Shown here piece after piece: positions 41,012-49,472 of a stretch of DNA of 64,000 bases. Numbering within the stretch: the first letter of the stretch is position 1; each line of letters starts with the position of its first letter. Origin of the DNA: Nonomuraea polychroma (GTDB lineage: Bacteria; Actinomycetota; Actinomycetes; Streptosporangiales; Streptosporangiaceae). Where the stretch lies: assembly GCF_004011505.1 (NCBI RefSeq), contig NZ_SAUN01000001.1, forward strand, positions 6,661,501-6,725,500. Direction: 5' to 3'. The translations under genes were made by a program, and so were the position numbers. The notes under the pieces were generated by a model, which was given only the letters and a program-made list of their open reading frames with translations, was not told the DNA's origin and did no database searches.

Positions 41012-41056
41012 ACCGACCGCCGCACGCGGCCGATCCCGCTTGATCGACCGCGTCCG

Positions 41057-41087
41057 GCCCGCCGCCCGCCCTTACCGGGCGGCGGGC
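41057..41087. terminator. Bidirectional terminator between M48 protease and kinase
   Basis: GCCCGCCGCCCG (41057-41068) pairs perfectly with CGGGCGGCGGGC (41076-41087), 7-nt loop, between two convergent genes. Confidence 0.8.
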
Positions 41088-41107
41088 CCGGAACGAGCTG
41101 ACCCAGG

Positions 41108-42982
41108 TCAGAGCAGCAGGGCGATCGCGCGTACGGCGGCCGCGCACAGGGCGACGAACCCGCCGAGCACGGCCAGCGCCCGCAAACCCTCCCTGCGCAG
41201 ATCCGGCAGCCGGCCGCCGATCCGCTCGATCTCGCGCCCGGTGATGCCGCCGCACAGCATCCCGAACACCACGCCCGCCACCGTCACGGGCGCGGGCTGC
41301 TGCCACCAGTCGCCGGAGATCTCACCGCCGCCGGTCACCCAGAGCGCCCCGCCCGACGCCACCGCGACGGGCACGCCCGGCCACACCACGGCGGTCCCCG
41401 CCGCCCCGGTCAGCGCCAGCGGGAAGAGCAGCACACGCAGCGCCACCCGCGTACGCGGCGAGCTGCGGTTCCTGATCAGCCAGTGGCTCATCCACAACGT
41501 CCTGGTCAGCACCACGAATACGGTCGTGATCGCGATGGAGGCGATCGGCCAGATCACCGAGGTCACCACGCACGGCACGGCCAGCACCGCGAGGAGCAGC
41601 AGGGCGCCGTTGCCCGCGGGCAGCGTGGTGTGCGACTCCGTCGTGCGCTTGCTCTGCGGCCTGGCCCTGCTCCGGACGGCCGCCGCAGCACGCTGGCGCG
41701 GCCCCGTGTTCTTCCCCTCCGCGCTTCCCCGGGCGCGGGGCGCGGGGACTTTGCCTTCCGCGCTCGTCCTGGCCCGCGCCACGGCTCCGTCCATCCGGCT
41801 GCGCGCCACGACCCCGTCCGCGCCACCCGTCCTGGCGCGTGCCCCGGTCCCGTCGGCCCCCGTGCGACCGCGTGCCGCGGCTCCGTCAGACCCTGTACGG
41901 CCGCGTGCCGCGGCTCCGTCAGTGCCCGTGCGCCCGCCGCGCGCCGCGGCTCCGTCAGTCCCCGTCCGGTTGCGTGCCGTGGCCGCCTTGCCGTCCGTAC
42001 CGGCACGACCGGCGTCGGCGGCCGGACGCCGCCGTGGCGCGGGCACCTTCCCGTCCGCGCCTGTGTTGTTGGGCCGGCCACGGGCGGACTTGGCGCCGGT
42101 GTCCTCAGCGGTACGGCTGCGCACGGGTGTCGCCCGGCCTGCTTCCTCGGCCGTGTCGGAGGGCGCGGCCGGCTCGGTCTCCGTGGCGCTGGTGGCCTTG
42201 GCCAGCCGCGACAACCGGTCGGCCAGCAACGCCGCCGTCGGCCTCTTGCCCGGCTCCCGGTTGAGCGCGGCCCGCACCAGCGGCAACAACTGCACGGGCA
42301 CGCCCTTCAGGTCGGCCTGCCCGTTCAGCACCGCGTACATCTGGGCCTCGGCCGTGCCCCGCCCGAACGTCGGCCGCCCGGTGGCCGCGAACGCCACCGT
42401 GGCGGCCCACGCGTGCACGTCGGCCGGCGAGTCGACGTGCTCATCGGCGAAGATCTCCGGAGCGGTGTAGCCGGGAGTGCCGAGGAACGTGCCCGTCATG
42501 GTCAGCCGGGTCGCGTCGAGCACCTGCGCGATCCCGAAGTCGATGAGCACGGGCCCGCCGGAGCCCATGATGATGTTGCCCGGCTTGAGGTCGCGGTGCA
42601 CGACTCCGGCCGCATGGATGATCGCCAGCGCCGTCGCGATGCCCTGTGCCAGGTCGACCAGGTCAGAGACGTCGAGAGGGCCGCTCTGGCGTACCCGCTC
42701 CAGCAGCGTGGCACCCTCGATGTGATCCATGACCAGGTACGGCCGCGCACCGTCCAGGTCGGCGTCCAGCACCTTGGCCACGTACGGGCTCTCGACCCTG
42801 CGCAGCGCTCGGACCTCGCGCTCGAGCCTGATACGCGAGGTCTCGTCCTCTACCAGGTCGTGCAGAACCTTGAGCGCGACGCGCTCGCCCCGGCGGGTGG
42901 TCGCGAGGTAGACCTCGCCCATCCCGCCCCGGCCGAGCCGCTCGACCAGGGTGTACGGCCCGACCTTGCCGAGCTTGCTCAC
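41108..42982 (-). CDS. Ser/Thr protein kinase with Arg/Gly/Ala-rich linker and membrane tail
   Basis: 624 aa. Kinase domain 1 to about 265: Gly-rich loop LGRGGMGEVY, Lys in VALKVL, VVHRDLKPGNIIM, IDFG and GTPGYTAPE. Residues about 265-435 are a low-complexity basic linker of repeats such as RTGTDGAAARG. The C-terminal about 190 residues hold four to five hydrophobic helices, with no PASTA or other extracellular sensor. Such PknB-like kinases regulate growth and envelope functions. GTG start with GAGGGAC. Confidence 0.9.
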   Translation of the reverse strand: MSKLGKVGPYTLVERLGRGGMGEVYLATTRRGERVALKVLHDLVEDETSRIRLEREVRALRRVESPYVAKVLDADLDGARPYLVMDHIEGATLLERVRQSGPLDVSDLVDLAQGIATALAIIHAAGVVHRDLKPGNIIMGSGGPVLIDFGIAQVLDATRLTMTGTFLGTPGYTAPEIFADEHVDSPADVHAWAATVAFAATGRPTFGRGTAEAQMYAVLNGQADLKGVPVQLLPLVRAALNREPGKRPTAALLADRLSRLAKATSATETEPAAPSDTAEEAGRATPVRSRTAEDTGAKSARGRPNNTGADGKVPAPRRRPAADAGRAGTDGKAATARNRTGTDGAAARGGRTGTDGAAARGRTGSDGAAARGRTGADGTGARARTGGADGVVARSRMDGAVARARTSAEGKVPAPRARGSAEGKNTGPRQRAAAAVRSRARPQSKRTTESHTTLPAGNGALLLLAVLAVPCVVTSVIWPIASIAITTVFVVLTRTLWMSHWLIRNRSSPRTRVALRVLLFPLALTGAAGTAVVWPGVPVAVASGGALWVTGGGEISGDWWQQPAPVTVAGVVFGMLCGGITGREIERIGGRLPDLRREGLRALAVLGGFVALCAAAVRAIALLL

Positions 42983-43064
42983 CGTCCCTCCCCGCCGGGC
43001 GCGCCCATAAGGGACACAACCCTAGCGCCGGGAAACGAGTTGCCGCTTGCGGCACGCCGATGGT

Positions 43065-43241
43065 TTATCGGCCTGTGTGGTCGGAGAGCATGCTGTCGAG
43101 CCGGCCCACGGGCTCGTCCGACAGCCGTCTGCGGCCTTTCCTGCGCCAGTTGACGTGGCCGCGGCTTTCCAGCCAGAGCAGCAACCGGTCGGCGCCGAAC
43201 AACACAGCGGCCGAGAAGACGAGGGCGACGACAATCTCCAT
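43065..43241 (-). CDS. 58-aa membrane-anchored small protein
   Basis: MEIVVALVFSAAVLFGADRL begins the protein. A single N-terminal helix is followed by a basic, hydrophilic part (ESRGHVNWRRKGRRRLSDEPVGRLDSMLSDHTGR). GGGAGG sits 1-2 nt before the ATG at 43241, and the stop is TAA at 43065. It lies between proA and the kinase gene on the same strand. No homologue family was recognised, but start signal, composition and placement support a real gene. Confidence 0.6.
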   Translation of the reverse strand: MEIVVALVFSAAVLFGADRLLLWLESRGHVNWRRKGRRRLSDEPVGRLDSMLSDHTGR

Positions 43242-43291
43242 GCCTCCCAGTCAAGCCGCCGCGAACGGCGCCGGTCAGGCCGACACGCCGG

Positions 43292-44566
43292 TCAGCACGG
43301 CATCACCGTGCCTTCTGACGTGCGCATATGCCCCTCACCGGTGTAGACCCACTTGGTGGAGGTCAGCTCGGGCAGCCCCATCGGCCCGCGCGCGTGCAGC
43401 TTCTGCGTGGAGATGCCGATCTCGGCCCCGAAGCCGAACTCGCCTCCGTCCGTGAACCTGGTCGAGGCGTTGACCGCCACGGCCGCCGAGTCCACGAGCG
43501 CCACGAACCTGCGGGCGGCCTTCTGCGACCGGGTGACGATGGCGTCGGTGTGCGCGGAGCCGTAGCGCCTGATGTGCGCCACCGCCTCCTCCAGCGAGCC
43601 GACGACGGCGGCGGCGATGTCGAGCGAGAGGTATTCCGCGTAGAAGTCGTCCTCGGTGACGGGCACGACGCCCGCGCCGTAGCGGGCGATCCGCTCGTCG
43701 CCGTGCACGGTCACGCCTGCCTCGGCGAGCGCCTCAAGCGCCTTGGGCACGAACGTGTCCGCGATGCCCTCGTGCACGAGGAACGTCTCGGCCGCGTTGC
43801 ACACCGACGGCCGCTGCGCCTTGGCGTTGACCAGGATCTGCACGGCCAGATCCACGTCGGCCTCGGCGTCGACATAGACGTGGCAGTTGCCGACGCCGGT
43901 CTCGATCACCGGCACCGTCGACTCCTCGACCACCGAGTTGATCAGCGACGCGCCCCCGCGCGGGATCAGCACGTCGACCAGGCCGCGAGCCCGCATCAGC
44001 TCCTTGACGGAGTCTCGGGTCTGCCCGGGCACCAGCTGAACGGCCCCGGCGGGCACCTCGGTGTCCTGCAGCGCGTCCTGCATGATCCTGACCAGTGCCG
44101 TGTTGGAGGAGTAGGCGCTGGAGGAGCCCCTGAGCAGCACGGCGTTGCCGCTTTTGAGGCAGAGCGCGGCAGCGTCGACCGTGACGTTGGGACGGCCCTC
44201 GTAGATGATGCCGATCACGCCCAGCGGCACCCTGAGCTGGCGCAGCTCCAGCCCGTTGGGCAGGGTGGAGCCGCGGATGACCTCGCCGACCGGGTCGGGC
44301 AGGTCGGCCACTTGCCGCACGGCCTCGGCGATCGCGTCGATCCTGGCCTCGTCGAGCCGCAACCGGTCGATCATCGCCTCGGACGTGCCCTGGGCCCTCG
44401 CCTGCTCGACGTCCTTGGCGTTGGCCTCGACGATCTCGGCCGCGTGCGCGACCAGGGCGTCGGCGACGGCGCGCAGCGCCCGGTCCTTCGGCGCCCGCGG
44501 CAACGGGGCCAGCTCGGCGGCGGCCTCTCGTGCCGCCTGGGCGACCTTCAGGAACTCTGTGCTCAT
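43292..44566 (-). CDS. proA: Glutamate-5-semialdehyde dehydrogenase
   Basis: 424 aa. Second step of proline synthesis: NADPH-dependent reduction of glutamyl-5-phosphate to the semialdehyde. Typical stretches are VPLGVIGIIYEGRPNVTVDAAALCLKSGNAVLLRGSS, the catalytic Cys in ETGVGNCHVYVD, and STRFTDGGEFGFGAEIGISTQKLHARGPMGLPELTSTKWV. ATG with GGAGCG upstream. 32 bp after proB, same operon. Confidence 0.97.
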   Translation of the reverse strand: MSTEFLKVAQAAREAAAELAPLPRAPKDRALRAVADALVAHAAEIVEANAKDVEQARAQGTSEAMIDRLRLDEARIDAIAEAVRQVADLPDPVGEVIRGSTLPNGLELRQLRVPLGVIGIIYEGRPNVTVDAAALCLKSGNAVLLRGSSSAYSSNTALVRIMQDALQDTEVPAGAVQLVPGQTRDSVKELMRARGLVDVLIPRGGASLINSVVEESTVPVIETGVGNCHVYVDAEADVDLAVQILVNAKAQRPSVCNAAETFLVHEGIADTFVPKALEALAEAGVTVHGDERIARYGAGVVPVTEDDFYAEYLSLDIAAAVVGSLEEAVAHIRRYGSAHTDAIVTRSQKAARRFVALVDSAAVAVNASTRFTDGGEFGFGAEIGISTQKLHARGPMGLPELTSTKWVYTGEGHMRTSEGTVMPC

Positions 44567-44598
44567 GGCTACGCTCCGCTGTTCAAAGCCTTGACGGG

Positions 44599-45717
44599 TC
44601 AGCTGTGGGCTTCCAGTATGACGATGTCGTCACGGTGGATCAGCTCGCGTTCATATTCCGGACCGAGGGCGCTCGCCAGCTCTCTCGTGGAGCGTCCGAG
44701 CAGGTCAGGGATCTCGACGGCGTCGAAGTTGACCAGCCCGCGGGCCACCACGAGCCCCTGGGGTCCGCACAGGTCCACGGGATCGCCTGCCGCGAACTCA
44801 CCCTCCACGGACGTCACCCCGGCCGGCAGCAGCGACTTGCGGCGCGTCACGATGGCCTCGACCGCGCCCTGGTCGAGGTGGAGCCGGCCGCGCCCCGTGG
44901 TGGCGTGCGCGAGCCACAGCAGGCGCGTGCCGGGGTGACGGCCGCCCGGGTGGAAGTAGGTGCCGACGTCTGCACCGCTCAGCGCCTGGGCCGCGTGAGC
45001 GGCCGCGGTGAGCACCACGGGGACACCGGCCCCGGTGGCGATCCTGGCGGCCTGCACCTTGGTGACCATGCCGCCGGTGCCGACGCTCGCGCCGTTCCTC
45101 CCCAGCTCGACCCCTGCCAGGTCCTCGGCACCGCGGATCTCGGCCAGCCGGCGCGCCCCTCCCCGGCTGGGCGGGCCATCGTAGAGCGCGTCCACGTCCG
45201 ACAGCAGCACCAGCGCGTCCGCCCTGATCAGGTGCGACACCAGCGCTGCCAGCCGGTCGTTGTCGCCGAAGCGGATCTCGTCCGTGGCGACGGTGTCGTT
45301 TTCGTTGACGATCGGCACGATGCCCAGCTCCAGCAGCCGGGTCAGCGTGCGCTGGGCGTTGACGTGGTGGGCGCGCCGCATCATGTCGTCGGCGGTCAGC
45401 AGGACCTGGCCGACGCGCAGGCCGTACCGGGCGAAGGAGGAGGTGTAGCGGGCCACCAGCACACCCTGGCCGACCGACGCGGCCGCCTGCTGGGTGGCGA
45501 GGTCGCGCGGTCGCGCGCTCAGCCCGAGCGGGCCGAGGCCCGCCGCGATCGCCCCGGAGGAGACCAGGATGAGCTGCGTCCCGGTACGGCGCCGCGCCGC
45601 CAGCACGTCCACCAGGGCGTCCACACGATCGACGTCGATCATTCCCTGGGAGGTGGTGAGCGAGGAGGAGCCGACCTTGACAACGACCTTCGACGCTGAG
45701 CTGATCTGTTCCCGCAC
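44599..45717 (-). CDS. proB: Glutamate 5-kinase with PUA domain
   Basis: 372 aa from GTG 45717 (an in-frame GTG at 45750 would add 11 residues). Amino-acid-kinase domain VVVKVGSSSLTTSQGMIDVD, LVSSGAIAAG, PIVNENDTVATDEIRFGDNDRLAALV, VLLSDVDALYDG and VGTGGMVTKVQAA. The C-terminal PUA domain (GRLHLDQGAVEAIVTRRKSLLPAGVTSVEGEFAAGDPV) is usual for feedback-regulated ProB. Catalyses the first, committed step of proline synthesis. Divergent from an SDR gene. Confidence 0.96.
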   Translation of the reverse strand: MREQISSASKVVVKVGSSSLTTSQGMIDVDRVDALVDVLAARRRTGTQLILVSSGAIAAGLGPLGLSARPRDLATQQAAASVGQGVLVARYTSSFARYGLRVGQVLLTADDMMRRAHHVNAQRTLTRLLELGIVPIVNENDTVATDEIRFGDNDRLAALVSHLIRADALVLLSDVDALYDGPPSRGGARRLAEIRGAEDLAGVELGRNGASVGTGGMVTKVQAARIATGAGVPVVLTAAAHAAQALSGADVGTYFHPGGRHPGTRLLWLAHATTGRGRLHLDQGAVEAIVTRRKSLLPAGVTSVEGEFAAGDPVDLCGPQGLVVARGLVNFDAVEIPDLLGRSTRELASALGPEYERELIHRDDIVILEAHS

Positions 45718-45753
45718 GTCTCGAAGCCTATCCGAGCCAGGGTTCCGCACATT

Positions 45754-45819
45754 ACTACATTGACTGCATCACTTCATTCGATGTAGTCATTCATTCATGA
45801 GTGAACGAACCTATGTAGT
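45754..45819. promoter_or_regulatory. ATGTAGT repeats in the proB/SDR promoter
   Basis: ACTACAT at 45754-45760, ATGTAGT at 45781-45787 and ATGTAGT again at 45813-45819 (inside the SDR start). The first two form an inverted repeat in an AT-rich patch that also holds ATTCATTCATTCAT. A regulator site or the promoter core is possible. Confidence 0.4.
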
Positions 45820-46567
45820 CACCGGCGCCGCCTCGGGCATAGGCGCCGCCACGGCGGACCATCTGGCGGCTGCGGGAGCGAGAGTGATCCGCTGCGACGT
45901 GCGCGCCGCCGAGGTGATCGCCGACCTGGCCGTCCCGGAGGGCCGCGAACGGCTCGCCTCTCAGGTCAGGGCCGTGTCGGGCGGAAGGATCGACGGCGTG
46001 GTCGCCGTCGCCGGTGTCGGCCTGCCGTCCCCGCTCACCGTGCGGCTCAACTTCTTCGGCACCCTCGCCACCCTGGAAGGCCTGCGCCCGCTCCTGATCG
46101 AGTCAGACCGGCCCCGCGCGGTCGCGGTGTCCTCGCTGAGCGCGATCGTGGCCGCGGACGAGCGCATCGTCAAAGCCTGCCTCGCCCTGGACGAGGAGGC
46201 CGCCGCTGCCGCCGCCGCGGCGGCCGTGGAAGCGGGCCGGGGCCGCATCGTCTACCCGTCCAGCAAACTGGCGCTCAACCAGTGGCTCAGAAGCGCCGCC
46301 GTCGCCTCTGACTGGGCAGGGGCCGGCATCCCGCTGAACGCGGTGGCGCCGGGCGTGGTGGACACGGAGACCGCCCGCAGGACGTTCCTGGCCGACCCGG
46401 CCACGAGCGACCTCGTGGCCGCCACGATGCCGCAGCCCCTCGGTTTCCCTGGTCCGGTCTCGGCCATCGCGTCTTTGCTGGCGTGGACGGTGAGCGCCGG
46501 CAACTCCTTCATGACCGGCCAGATCCTGTACGCGGACGGCGGCGCCGAAGCCACCCTCAACTCCTAA
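45797..46567 (+). CDS. Short-chain dehydrogenase/reductase
   Basis: 256 aa. Cofactor motif VVTGAASGIGAATADHLAAAG, Asp after beta-2 (CDVRA, hinting at NAD), catalytic VSSLSAI Ser and YPSSK Tyr/Lys, and the C-terminal APGVVDTETARR and GQILYADGGAE. The shortened central part and insertion EEAAAAAAAAAVEAG resemble 3-alpha-hydroxysteroid dehydrogenase/carbonyl-reductase-like SDRs. Substrate unknown. It interrupts the usual obgE-proB neighbourhood. Confidence 0.88.
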   Translation: MSERTYVVTGAASGIGAATADHLAAAGARVIRCDVRAAEVIADLAVPEGRERLASQVRAVSGGRIDGVVAVAGVGLPSPLTVRLNFFGTLATLEGLRPLLIESDRPRAVAVSSLSAIVAADERIVKACLALDEEAAAAAAAAAVEAGRGRIVYPSSKLALNQWLRSAAVASDWAGAGIPLNAVAPGVVDTETARRTFLADPATSDLVAATMPQPLGFPGPVSAIASLLAWTVSAGNSFMTGQILYADGGAEATLNS

Positions 46568-47224
46568 CCCGCCCGCGCCCGCCGGCCACGCTTACAAGGC
46601 CCGCCAACCGCACAGACCACCACCGCGCCCTGTGCCCGCTCCGCCCACATCGCCATCACCGGTTTCGTGGCCCGGCCGACCCACACGGCCAAGCCGACCC
46701 ACAGTGCGGCCGACATTCCCGGAGCCCCGGCGAACCTCTCATGGGGCCGGCCGGCACCGCCGGGCCCAGCCCGCCACACGCTGCCGGGGTCAGCCTGCCC
46801 GCGCTTTCGGGGCCCAGCGCGCCGGCGCCGCGGGGCCGGCCCGCCAGAGCCGGCCCAATCGTCCCCAGCCCCACGACGCCGTTTGCCCCACCCTGTGGGG
46901 CAGTCCTTTAGGCGCCCTGCACGCCCGACTGTCCCCGCACTTCCTTCCGGGTCGCCCCCAACCGCTCGGCAGCTCAGCAGGCCGTAGCCATCGGCAACGC
47001 CCGGCACCATCGGCGGACCCGGCCGAGAGCGGAACCCGGGTGCCCGGCACCATCGGCGGACCCGGCCGAGAGCGGAACCCGGGTGCCCGGCACCATCGGC
47101 GGACCCGGCCGAGAGCGGAACCCGGGTGCCCGGCACCATCGGCGGACCCGGCCGAGAGGGGACCCCGGGTGCCCGGCCGGCGTGCGGCCCGGGGCCACAA
47201 GCCAGCAGGGCCGTATCTCTCGCC
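46568..47224. other. 657-bp intergenic region with minisatellite
   Basis: No convincing gene. All frames on both strands stay open because of extreme GC, but translations are repetitive (Gly/Pro/Arg-rich) and show no family. The part next to obgE is a 43-bp tandem repeat. The rest (46568-46998) is C/G-rich sequence with several inverted segments. I see no promoter or RNA gene here with confidence. Confidence 0.6.
46999..47170. repeat. 43-bp tandem repeat, four copies, intergenic
   Basis: Units start at 46999, 47042, 47085 and 47128. The first three are identical and the fourth differs in its last third. Each unit contains CCCGGCACCATCGGCGGACC. It lies directly downstream of the obgE stop. 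Confidence 0.92.
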
Positions 47225-48577
47225 CTAGCCGAGCCGGTTGTCGGAGCCGCGCGGCCCGCGATGGATCGACTCGGCGTTCAGCGTGGGCTGCCAGTCGAAG
47301 ACGTACCCGCCCTCCATCGACCCGATGACCACCTCGGCCCCCGCGGTGGCACCTGCCTTGGCGAGCTCCTCCTCGACCCCGAGCCGCTCCAGCCGATCCG
47401 CGAGGTACCCGACCGCCTCGTCGTTGGTGAAGTCCGTCTGCCTGATCCACCGTTCCGGCTTCTCACCAGTGACCTGGAACAGGTTTTCGTTGACCCGGCG
47501 TACCCGGAACCCGGTGTCGCCGAGCTGCTTGGGCCGGATCACGAGCCGCGTCGGCTCCTCGATCGGCTTGTTGGCCCGCGCGGCCGCCACCCACTCGCCC
47601 ATGGCGAACGTGAGCTCCCGCAGCCCGTCATGCGTGGCCGCCGAGATCGTGAAGACCTGCAGCCCCCGCTCCTCGAACTCGGGCGTGACCATTTCGGCCA
47701 GCTCCCGCGCGTCCGGCACATCGGCCTTGTTGAGCACGACGATCCGCGGCCGGTCGTCGAGTTTCCCGTACGCCCGCAGCTCCGCCTCGATCACCTCGTA
47801 ATCCGTGATCGGATCGCGCCCGGGCTCCATGGTGGCGCAGTCGATGACGTGGACGAGCATGTCGCACCGCTCCACGTGCCGCAGGAACTCGTGCCCGAGC
47901 CCCTTGCCTTCCGACGCCCCGGGAATCAGCCCCGGCACGTCCGCCACGGTGAACACGTTGTCCCCCGCCGTCACCACCCCCAGGTTGGGGATCAAGGTCG
48001 TGAACGGATAGTCGGCGATCTTCGGCTTGGCCGCGCTGAGAGCGGCGATCAGCGACGACTTGCCCGCGCTCGGGAACCCCACCAGCGCCACGTCCGCGAC
48101 GCTCTTCATCTCGAGCATGACGTCGAGCTCGTCACCCGGCTCCCCGAGCAGCGCGAACCCGGGCGCCTTCCGCTTTGTGCTGGCCAGGGCCGCGTTCCCC
48201 AGGCCGCCGTGCCCGCCCTGCGCGATCACGTACCGGGTGCCGGCCCCCACGAGGTCGATCAGCACCTCACCCGTGGCGGCGTCCTTGACGACAGTGCCGT
48301 TGGGCACGGGCAGGACGACGTCCTCCCCGTTGGCGCCGTCCCGGTTCGAGCCCTGCCCCTGCTTGCCGTTGTCGGCCTTGCGGTGGGGTCGCCGGTGGTA
48401 GTCCAGCAGGGTCGCGGTGTTGGGATCGACCTCCAGGATCACGTCGCCGCCGCGCCCCCCGTTCCCCCCATCGGGGCCGCCGAGCGGCTTGAATTTCTCC
48501 CGGTGGATGGAGGCACACCCGTTCCCCCCGTCACCGGCCTTGATGTGTAGGACCACCTGGTCCACGAAGTCCGGCAT
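47225..48577 (-). CDS. obgE: Obg-family GTPase
   Basis: 450 aa. Glycine-rich Obg fold 1-158 (FVDQVVLHIKAGDGGNGCASIHREKF...), G-domain with VGFPSAGKSSLIAALS (G1), DYPFTTL (G2), VADVPGLI (G3) and VVLNKADV (G4). The C-terminal OCT domain (about 350-430) is the extra domain of Gram-positive Obg. Essential in 50S assembly and, in actinomycetes, linked to differentiation. ATG with AGGAG. Confidence 0.97.
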   Translation of the reverse strand: MPDFVDQVVLHIKAGDGGNGCASIHREKFKPLGGPDGGNGGRGGDVILEVDPNTATLLDYHRRPHRKADNGKQGQGSNRDGANGEDVVLPVPNGTVVKDAATGEVLIDLVGAGTRYVIAQGGHGGLGNAALASTKRKAPGFALLGEPGDELDVMLEMKSVADVALVGFPSAGKSSLIAALSAAKPKIADYPFTTLIPNLGVVTAGDNVFTVADVPGLIPGASEGKGLGHEFLRHVERCDMLVHVIDCATMEPGRDPITDYEVIEAELRAYGKLDDRPRIVVLNKADVPDARELAEMVTPEFEERGLQVFTISAATHDGLRELTFAMGEWVAAARANKPIEEPTRLVIRPKQLGDTGFRVRRVNENLFQVTGEKPERWIRQTDFTNDEAVGYLADRLERLGVEEELAKAGATAGAEVVIGSMEGGYVFDWQPTLNAESIHRGPRGSDNRLG

Positions 48578-48618
48578 GCCTCACTCCTCTATGGCCTTTC
48601 ATAATTCCCATACAACGC

Positions 48619-48653
48619 AAAAAGGGGTGGATCGAATCCGCTCGATCCACCCC
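48619..48653 (-). terminator. Intrinsic terminator after rpmA
   Basis: A 12-bp stem (GGGGTGGATCGA, 48624-48635, with TCGATCCACCCC, 48642-48653) around a 6-nt loop, followed on the minus strand by five T (48619-48623). It separates rplU-rpmA from obgE. Confidence 0.85.
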
Positions 48654-48682
48654 AGACAGTCCCCGGTCGGGAGCAGGAAAAG

Positions 48683-48940
48683 CTACTCCGCGACGGGAAC
48701 GATGCTCACGGCCCTGCGGCCGCGCTTGACGCCGAACTGCACGTGACCGGCGGCCAGCGCGAACAGCGTGTCATCGCCACCACGGCCCACGTTGTCGCCG
48801 GGGTGGAAGTGGGTGCCACGCTGGCGGACGATGATCTCGCCCGCGTTGACCAGCTGGCCACCGAAACGCTTGACGCCCAGGCGCTGAGCGTTGGAGTCAC
48901 GGCCGTTCCGGGTGGACGACGCGCCCTTCTTGTGTGCCAT
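48683..48940 (-). CDS. rpmA: 50S ribosomal protein L27
   Basis: 85 aa, MAHKKGASSTRNGRDSNAQR at the start. It includes the conserved N-terminal tail that reaches the peptidyl-transferase centre, and lacks the cleaved extension of Firmicutes L27. GGAG lies 7 nt before the ATG. 16 bp after rplU. Confidence 0.98.
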   Translation of the reverse strand: MAHKKGASSTRNGRDSNAQRLGVKRFGGQLVNAGEIIVRQRGTHFHPGDNVGRGGDDTLFALAAGHVQFGVKRGRRAVSIVPVAE

Positions 48941-48956
48941 CTCTCAAACTCCCCGA

Positions 48957-49259
48957 TCAGGCCTGGTCGATACCGGTGATCTTCACCTGGGTGTACCGCT
49001 GGCGGTGACCCTGGCGCTTCTTGTAACCGGTCTTGTTCTTGTACTTGAGAATGCGGATCTTGGGGCCCTTGGTCTCGCCGATGATCTCGGCGCTGACCGT
49101 GAACTTGCCCGCCTCGGTCGTCACGTCGCCATCGTTGACGACGAGCACCGTCGGCAGCGAAACCGAAGAGCCGACCTCGCCGGCGACCTTGTCCACCTCG
49201 AGGACGTCACCGACGGAGACCTTCTGCTGCCTGCCGCCGCAACGAACGATCGCGTACAC
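48957..49259 (-). CDS. rplU: 50S ribosomal protein L21
   Basis: 100 aa (MYAIVRCGGRQQKVSVGDVL...). RNA-binding end KIRILKYKNKTGYKKRQGHRQRYTQVKI. GTG start with GAAGGG. First gene of rplU-rpmA. Confidence 0.98.
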   Translation of the reverse strand: MYAIVRCGGRQQKVSVGDVLEVDKVAGEVGSSVSLPTVLVVNDGDVTTEAGKFTVSAEIIGETKGPKIRILKYKNKTGYKKRQGHRQRYTQVKITGIDQA

Positions 49260-49472
49260 CGCGGAACCCTTCTACTGACTCGCTGTTGCCACGACCACCC
49301 CCCAACGGGGATGGCCGCCGAATGCTGCGCCTTGTCATTCGGTCCTGTCTGGAACCGACGATCCGAGTAGCGCGCGCCAACAGGGCACGTCACCTGACGC
49401 ACCGATTCACCAGGGTACCGGATTAACGGTCCCCTAGGCGAACCGGACGGATCGTCGGACGTCCGCCGAGGG
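49260..49472. other. Leader region between rne and rplU
   Basis: 213 bp with no gene. It should hold the rplU promoter or leader. A hairpin near 49460-49484 (GTCCGCCGA/TCGGCGGAC) overlaps the rne stop and may mark the end of the rne message. No known ribosomal leader motif could be confirmed. Confidence 0.5.

Noticed and set aside
46564..47139. 191-aa and related ORFs across the obgE-SDR gap
   Set aside because: They are translations of the 43-bp tandem repeat and open in several frames at once, without a ribosome-binding site or homology.
46999..47170. CRISPR array
   Set aside because: Units are contiguous 43-bp tandem copies without unique spacers and no cas genes are near.
49260..49472. 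Ribosomal protein L21 leader RNA
   Set aside because: Only generic GC-rich stems are visible; the known L21 leaders are from Firmicutes and I could not match their structure.
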